From: an uncultured Pseudomonadota bacterium
GTDB taxonomy: Bacteria; Pseudomonadota; Gammaproteobacteria; Methylococcales; Methylomonadaceae
Length of the DNA: 7,642 bases
Assembly: GCA_903902945.1 (NCBI GenBank)
Contig: CAIUWU010000300.1
Coordinates: 1-7,642 of the forward strand
Reading direction: 5' to 3'
Positions within the stretch are counted from its first letter, which is position 1. Each line of letters starts with the position of its first letter. The notes below the pieces were generated by a model. It saw nothing but the letters and a program-made list of their open reading frames with translations, was not told the origin of the DNA and searched no databases. The position numbers and the translations under genes were made by a program. Shown here piece by piece: positions 5,120 to 7,642 of this stretch.

Positions 5120-5644
5120 TCAGCGCCACACTTTAACTATCTGATATTTAACGGTGCCCTCGGTAAACCGCGACTCAAGCAGACAAAACTGACGACTGTT
5201 AAATACTATCGGACTGATCGCCGTTTCTGTCATAGCGAACAATCCGCGATTCACTTGGCGAATCAGCGTGATATGCGGGATGACCCGGCGAGCATCAGGC
5301 TGCAAACCAATACCGCGCGCTGCCGCCTTTAATTGCTCGGCCAGCCTGGCCAAAGCCGGATCAATGGCGTCCGTGCGCGAACAACAGACCAGGCAATCCT
5401 GCCACAGACTCAGCCGATCCAGACAGACAGTCATCGGTTCTACTAACAGTCTGTCAGCCAGTGTCATCAGCGCTGCCTGTCGGTCTGGCTCCAGATTCCC
5501 CAAAAACACCAGCGTCAGATGCAGATTATCAAACGCCACTGGCTGACCCGGAATCGCGCCGGCCTTAACCAGTTCAAAGCATTGCTGGCGTACAGCAGTA
5601 TCGGGCCATAAAGCAAAAAACAGGCGTTTCAATATAAATCCCAC
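5120..5644 (-). CDS. thpR: RNA 2',3'-cyclic phosphodiesterase (2H family)
   Basis: The protein of about 174 aa is a 2H phosphoesterase of the ThpR/LigT type, which hydrolyses RNA 2',3'-cyclic phosphate ends to 2'-phosphates and can join tRNA halves in vitro. The two catalytic HxTx motifs are HLTL (42-45) and HITL (124-127), in the family's usual spacing. The N-terminus RLFFALWPD (7-15) is also characteristic. Two starts are possible: GTG at 5644, used here, and TTG at 5632. The TTG has a GGGA ribosome site 6 bases away and would give MKRLFFALWP, which fits homologues well, so the true start may be 12 bases shorter. Either start couples it to the permease gene, whose stop is at 5629-5631. It is cytoplasmic, and its physiological RNA target is generally unclear. 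Confidence 0.92.
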   Translation of the reverse strand: MGFILKRLFFALWPDTAVRQQCFELVKAGAIPGQPVAFDNLHLTLVFLGNLEPDRQAALMTLADRLLVEPMTVCLDRLSLWQDCLVCCSRTDAIDPALARLAEQLKAAARGIGLQPDARRVIPHITLIRQVNRGLFAMTETAISPIVFNSRQFCLLESRFTEGTVKYQIVKVWR

Positions 5645-6366
5645 AAGCCCAGCGCCGAGACAATCACCAGACCGCCACCCACCCAGCGTTTGAATAACAA
5701 CTCATTGCGCATGATCGCTTGATGGGTTTTCAATCCACTCCAGTGGCCGATGGCCGCCACCGGAATTAGCATCAGCGCCTCTTTAACATGCAAATCCACC
5801 GACAAAGCAATAAAAGTAGTCATTTTGATACTGACCAGCACAAACCATAAAACAAACAGCGTATCGCGCAACTGCTCCTTACTGACATGCCGCATATAGA
5901 CAGCCACCATCAGCGGCGCTCCGGTCAGAGAAGTACCGGCCACATAGCCGCCTAAAATCAGCAGCAGTTTATCCACCCAGTTCTGATGACTCTCAATGGT
6001 CTTGTTCAGTAACCAGATCAAGCCGTAAAACAGGGTAACGGCATAAATAAAGCTATTCAGCCAGACGATCGGCAAATTCACCAATCCAAAAACGCCGATA
6101 ATCGCCGGCGGAATAATGTAAACCGAGGTCTGCCGCAAATAATGCCAGTCAACATTATGCAGCCGGGTCCGCAGGGTAAATCCCGAAAAAAACAGCAAAT
6201 GGGTACTAATGATAGGCAACCATAAGCGCGGATCATTATGCACAAACAGCATCAGCGGCAGCCCCAGCGCTGCGCCACCGAATCCCAGCCCGGTACGGAC
6301 AAAACCGGCCCAGACAAACAAAACGGCAACGATCAGGGTTTGATTAACTGAAAAATCTAAAAGCAT
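5629..6366 (-). CDS. TauE/SafE family sulfite exporter-like permease
   Basis: This 245-aa integral membrane protein has the two-repeat architecture of TauE/SafE permeases (PF01925). The first repeat carries TGLGFGGAALGLPLMLF at about 25-41, and the second carries GTSLTGAPLMVAVYM at 144-158. About eight hydrophobic segments are visible, at roughly 9-22, 27-42, 50-64, 82-98, 103-120, 134-157, 167-190 and 195-209, with one more near 229-243. Family members export sulfite, sulfoacetate or related organic anions, but most are uncharacterised, so the substrate cannot be assigned. No strong ribosome site precedes the ATG at 6366. The gene begins 39 bases after the oxoprolinase-type gene and its 3' end overlaps thpR. 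Co-transcription with both is likely. Confidence 0.85.
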   Translation of the reverse strand: MLLDFSVNQTLIVAVLFVWAGFVRTGLGFGGAALGLPLMLFVHNDPRLWLPIISTHLLFFSGFTLRTRLHNVDWHYLRQTSVYIIPPAIIGVFGLVNLPIVWLNSFIYAVTLFYGLIWLLNKTIESHQNWVDKLLLILGGYVAGTSLTGAPLMVAVYMRHVSKEQLRDTLFVLWFVLVSIKMTTFIALSVDLHVKEALMLIPVAAIGHWSGLKTHQAIMRNELLFKRWVGGGLVIVSALGLWDLY

Positions 6367-6405
6367 GACTCAATCTTGAATATCGTAAAGGTAAACAGTT
6401 GCAAC

Positions 6406-7642
6406 TCAGACAGCAGCAAAACCGCCGCCACCCGGGGTTTCGATTTCGATCACATCGCCACATGCAACCAGTCTGCTGGCACAGGCGGGTAGTAGTTCAG
6501 TCCGGCCACTGACCTCGATCAGACGATTGATCCCCAAACTACCGGGCGCACCGCCAGCAAGCCCGAAATTAGGCTGACTGCGATGACTGGAAAGTATACC
6601 CACGCTCATGGCCTCCAAGAACGCAATTCTGCGCACCACCCCATCGCCACCCCGATAACGTCCGGCACCCCCACTGCCGCGCCGGATCGCAAACTGCTGC
6701 AGCAATACCGGAAAACGCTGTTCGAGAATTTCAGGATCGGTAATCCGCGAATTGGTCATATGGGTATGTACCGCATCGGCACCATCAAAACCCGGCCCAG
6801 CACCGGCACCCCCGCAAATGGTTTCGTAATACTGATAATCCTCGCTGCCAAAAGTCAGATTATTCATGGTGCCTTGCGATGCTGCCAGCACCCCCAGTGC
6901 GCCGTATAAGGCATCCACGACATATTGCGAGGTTTCGACATTACCGGCGACCACCGCCGCAGGATAGCGCGGATTGAGCAGACAGCCTTCGGGAACCCGA
7001 ATCACTAACGGCTTTAAACAACCGGCATTCAGCGGAATATCATCGGCGACCAGGGTTCGGAACACATACAACACCGCCGCTTTGCACACCGCTAACGGCG
7101 CATTAAAGTTATTGGCCATTTGCGCCGAAGTGCCGGTGAAATCAATACAGGCACTCTGCTGCAGCGGATCAATTTCGACCCTGACTTGAATCACCGCCTC
7201 CTGATCCAGCCGGTAACAGAACTCACCGCCTTTCAAGGTACTTAAAACCTGTCTGACACAGGCTTCGGCATGCTCCTGCACATAGTGCATATAGGCCTGA
7301 ACCACCGCCAGGCCATATCGCTCAACCATTGCCCGCAAGCCATTGACCCCGGCCTGATTGGCAGCTATCTGCGCCTGAATATCGGCCAGATTCTGCTCGT
7401 GATTGCGCGCCGGATGAGGATGATCTTGCAGCCAGTCGCGTAACACCGCTTCCTGAAAACAACCTTGCGCAACTATTTTAAGACCGTCACTGATCACCCC
7501 TTCATCATCGATCACCCGACTGCTGGCCGGCATCGAACCCGGCGCTATCCCGCCGACATCAGCATGATGCCCGCGTGAAGCGGTAAAAAACAGGATCTGC
7601 CGGCCATCATCGGCAAACACCGGTGTGACCACAGTAATGTCC
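6406..7642 (-). CDS. hyuB: Hydantoinase B/oxoprolinase-family protein, partial (N-terminal part outside window)
   Basis: The reading frame continues through the right edge (codons for D-I-T-V at the edge), so an internal GTG at 7632 is not the start. About 411 C-terminal residues are seen. They match the HyuB domain (PF02538), the ATP-dependent N-methylhydantoinase B/5-oxoprolinase beta half. Landmarks are SRGHHADVGG near the edge, GNVETSQ, GGAGAGPGFDGADAVHTHMT, RRGSGGAGRYRGGDG, and the glycine-rich end ETPGGGGF. The missing part decides whether this is a separate HyuB subunit or the C-terminal half of a fused 5-oxoprolinase of about 1,200 aa. In the fused form the enzyme opens 5-oxoproline to glutamate using ATP. 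The downstream permease follows after 39 bases. Confidence 0.9.
   Translation of the reverse strand, partial: DITVVTPVFADDGRQILFFTASRGHHADVGGIAPGSMPASSRVIDDEGVISDGLKIVAQGCFQEAVLRDWLQDHPHPARNHEQNLADIQAQIAANQAGVNGLRAMVERYGLAVVQAYMHYVQEHAEACVRQVLSTLKGGEFCYRLDQEAVIQVRVEIDPLQQSACIDFTGTSAQMANNFNAPLAVCKAAVLYVFRTLVADDIPLNAGCLKPLVIRVPEGCLLNPRYPAAVVAGNVETSQYVVDALYGALGVLAASQGTMNNLTFGSEDYQYYETICGGAGAGPGFDGADAVHTHMTNSRITDPEILEQRFPVLLQQFAIRRGSGGAGRYRGGDGVVRRIAFLEAMSVGILSSHRSQPNFGLAGGAPGSLGINRLIEVSGRTELLPACASRLVACGDVIEIETPGGGGFAAV

Overview
The window looks like a chromosomal segment of a Gram-negative gammaproteobacterium. A lipoprotein signal with an LGGC lipobox, a secreted NlpE-type protein and a PhoU-like/Pit phosphate pair all point that way. 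A methanotroph-like (Methylococcales) host is my impression from overall protein character and base composition; no marker gene here proves it. I see no transposase, integrase, CRISPR array, tRNA or rRNA.

Layout. The left 1 kb is sparsely coding: a 52-aa predicted membrane peptide (222-380, +) with a possible promoter upstream and a textbook terminator downstream, then an unrecognised 82-aa protein (569-817, -). Two forward genes follow: a GNAT acetyltransferase (1008-1535) and an exported NlpE-N-like protein carrying a His/Met motif (1715-2260). A strong bidirectional terminator (2279-2322) separates these from a long run of reverse-strand genes. Read in the direction of transcription, that run is: a hydantoinase B/oxoprolinase-type subunit cut by the right window edge (>7642-6406), a TauE/SafE permease (6366-5629), the RNA cyclic phosphodiesterase ThpR (5644-5120, overlapping the permease), a His/Gln/Pro/Tyr-rich lipoprotein (5028-4513), a 420-base non-coding gap, then a PhoU-like DUF47 protein (4092-3463) and the phosphate transporter Pit (3452-2340).

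How the genes work together. DUF47 and Pit form a clear two-gene operon with a 10-base gap, for low-affinity metal-phosphate transport plus its usual accessory protein. The permease and thpR overlap and are probably translationally coupled. The oxoprolinase-type gene is 39 bases upstream of the permease and may be transcribed with it, though a functional link is only a guess. The NlpE-like protein and the lipoprotein are both envelope proteins with many metal-liganding residues.

The most unusual non-coding feature is in the 4093-4512 gap. It holds two perfect DnaA-box sequences facing each other 5 bases apart, a degenerate third right beside them, and another exact TTATNCACA match about 160 bases away, around an AT-rich stretch. 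Nothing in the neighbouring genes explains this cluster. No complete, demonstrably new multi-gene system is visible; the best leads are this DnaA-box cluster, the small membrane-peptide gene and the two envelope proteins.
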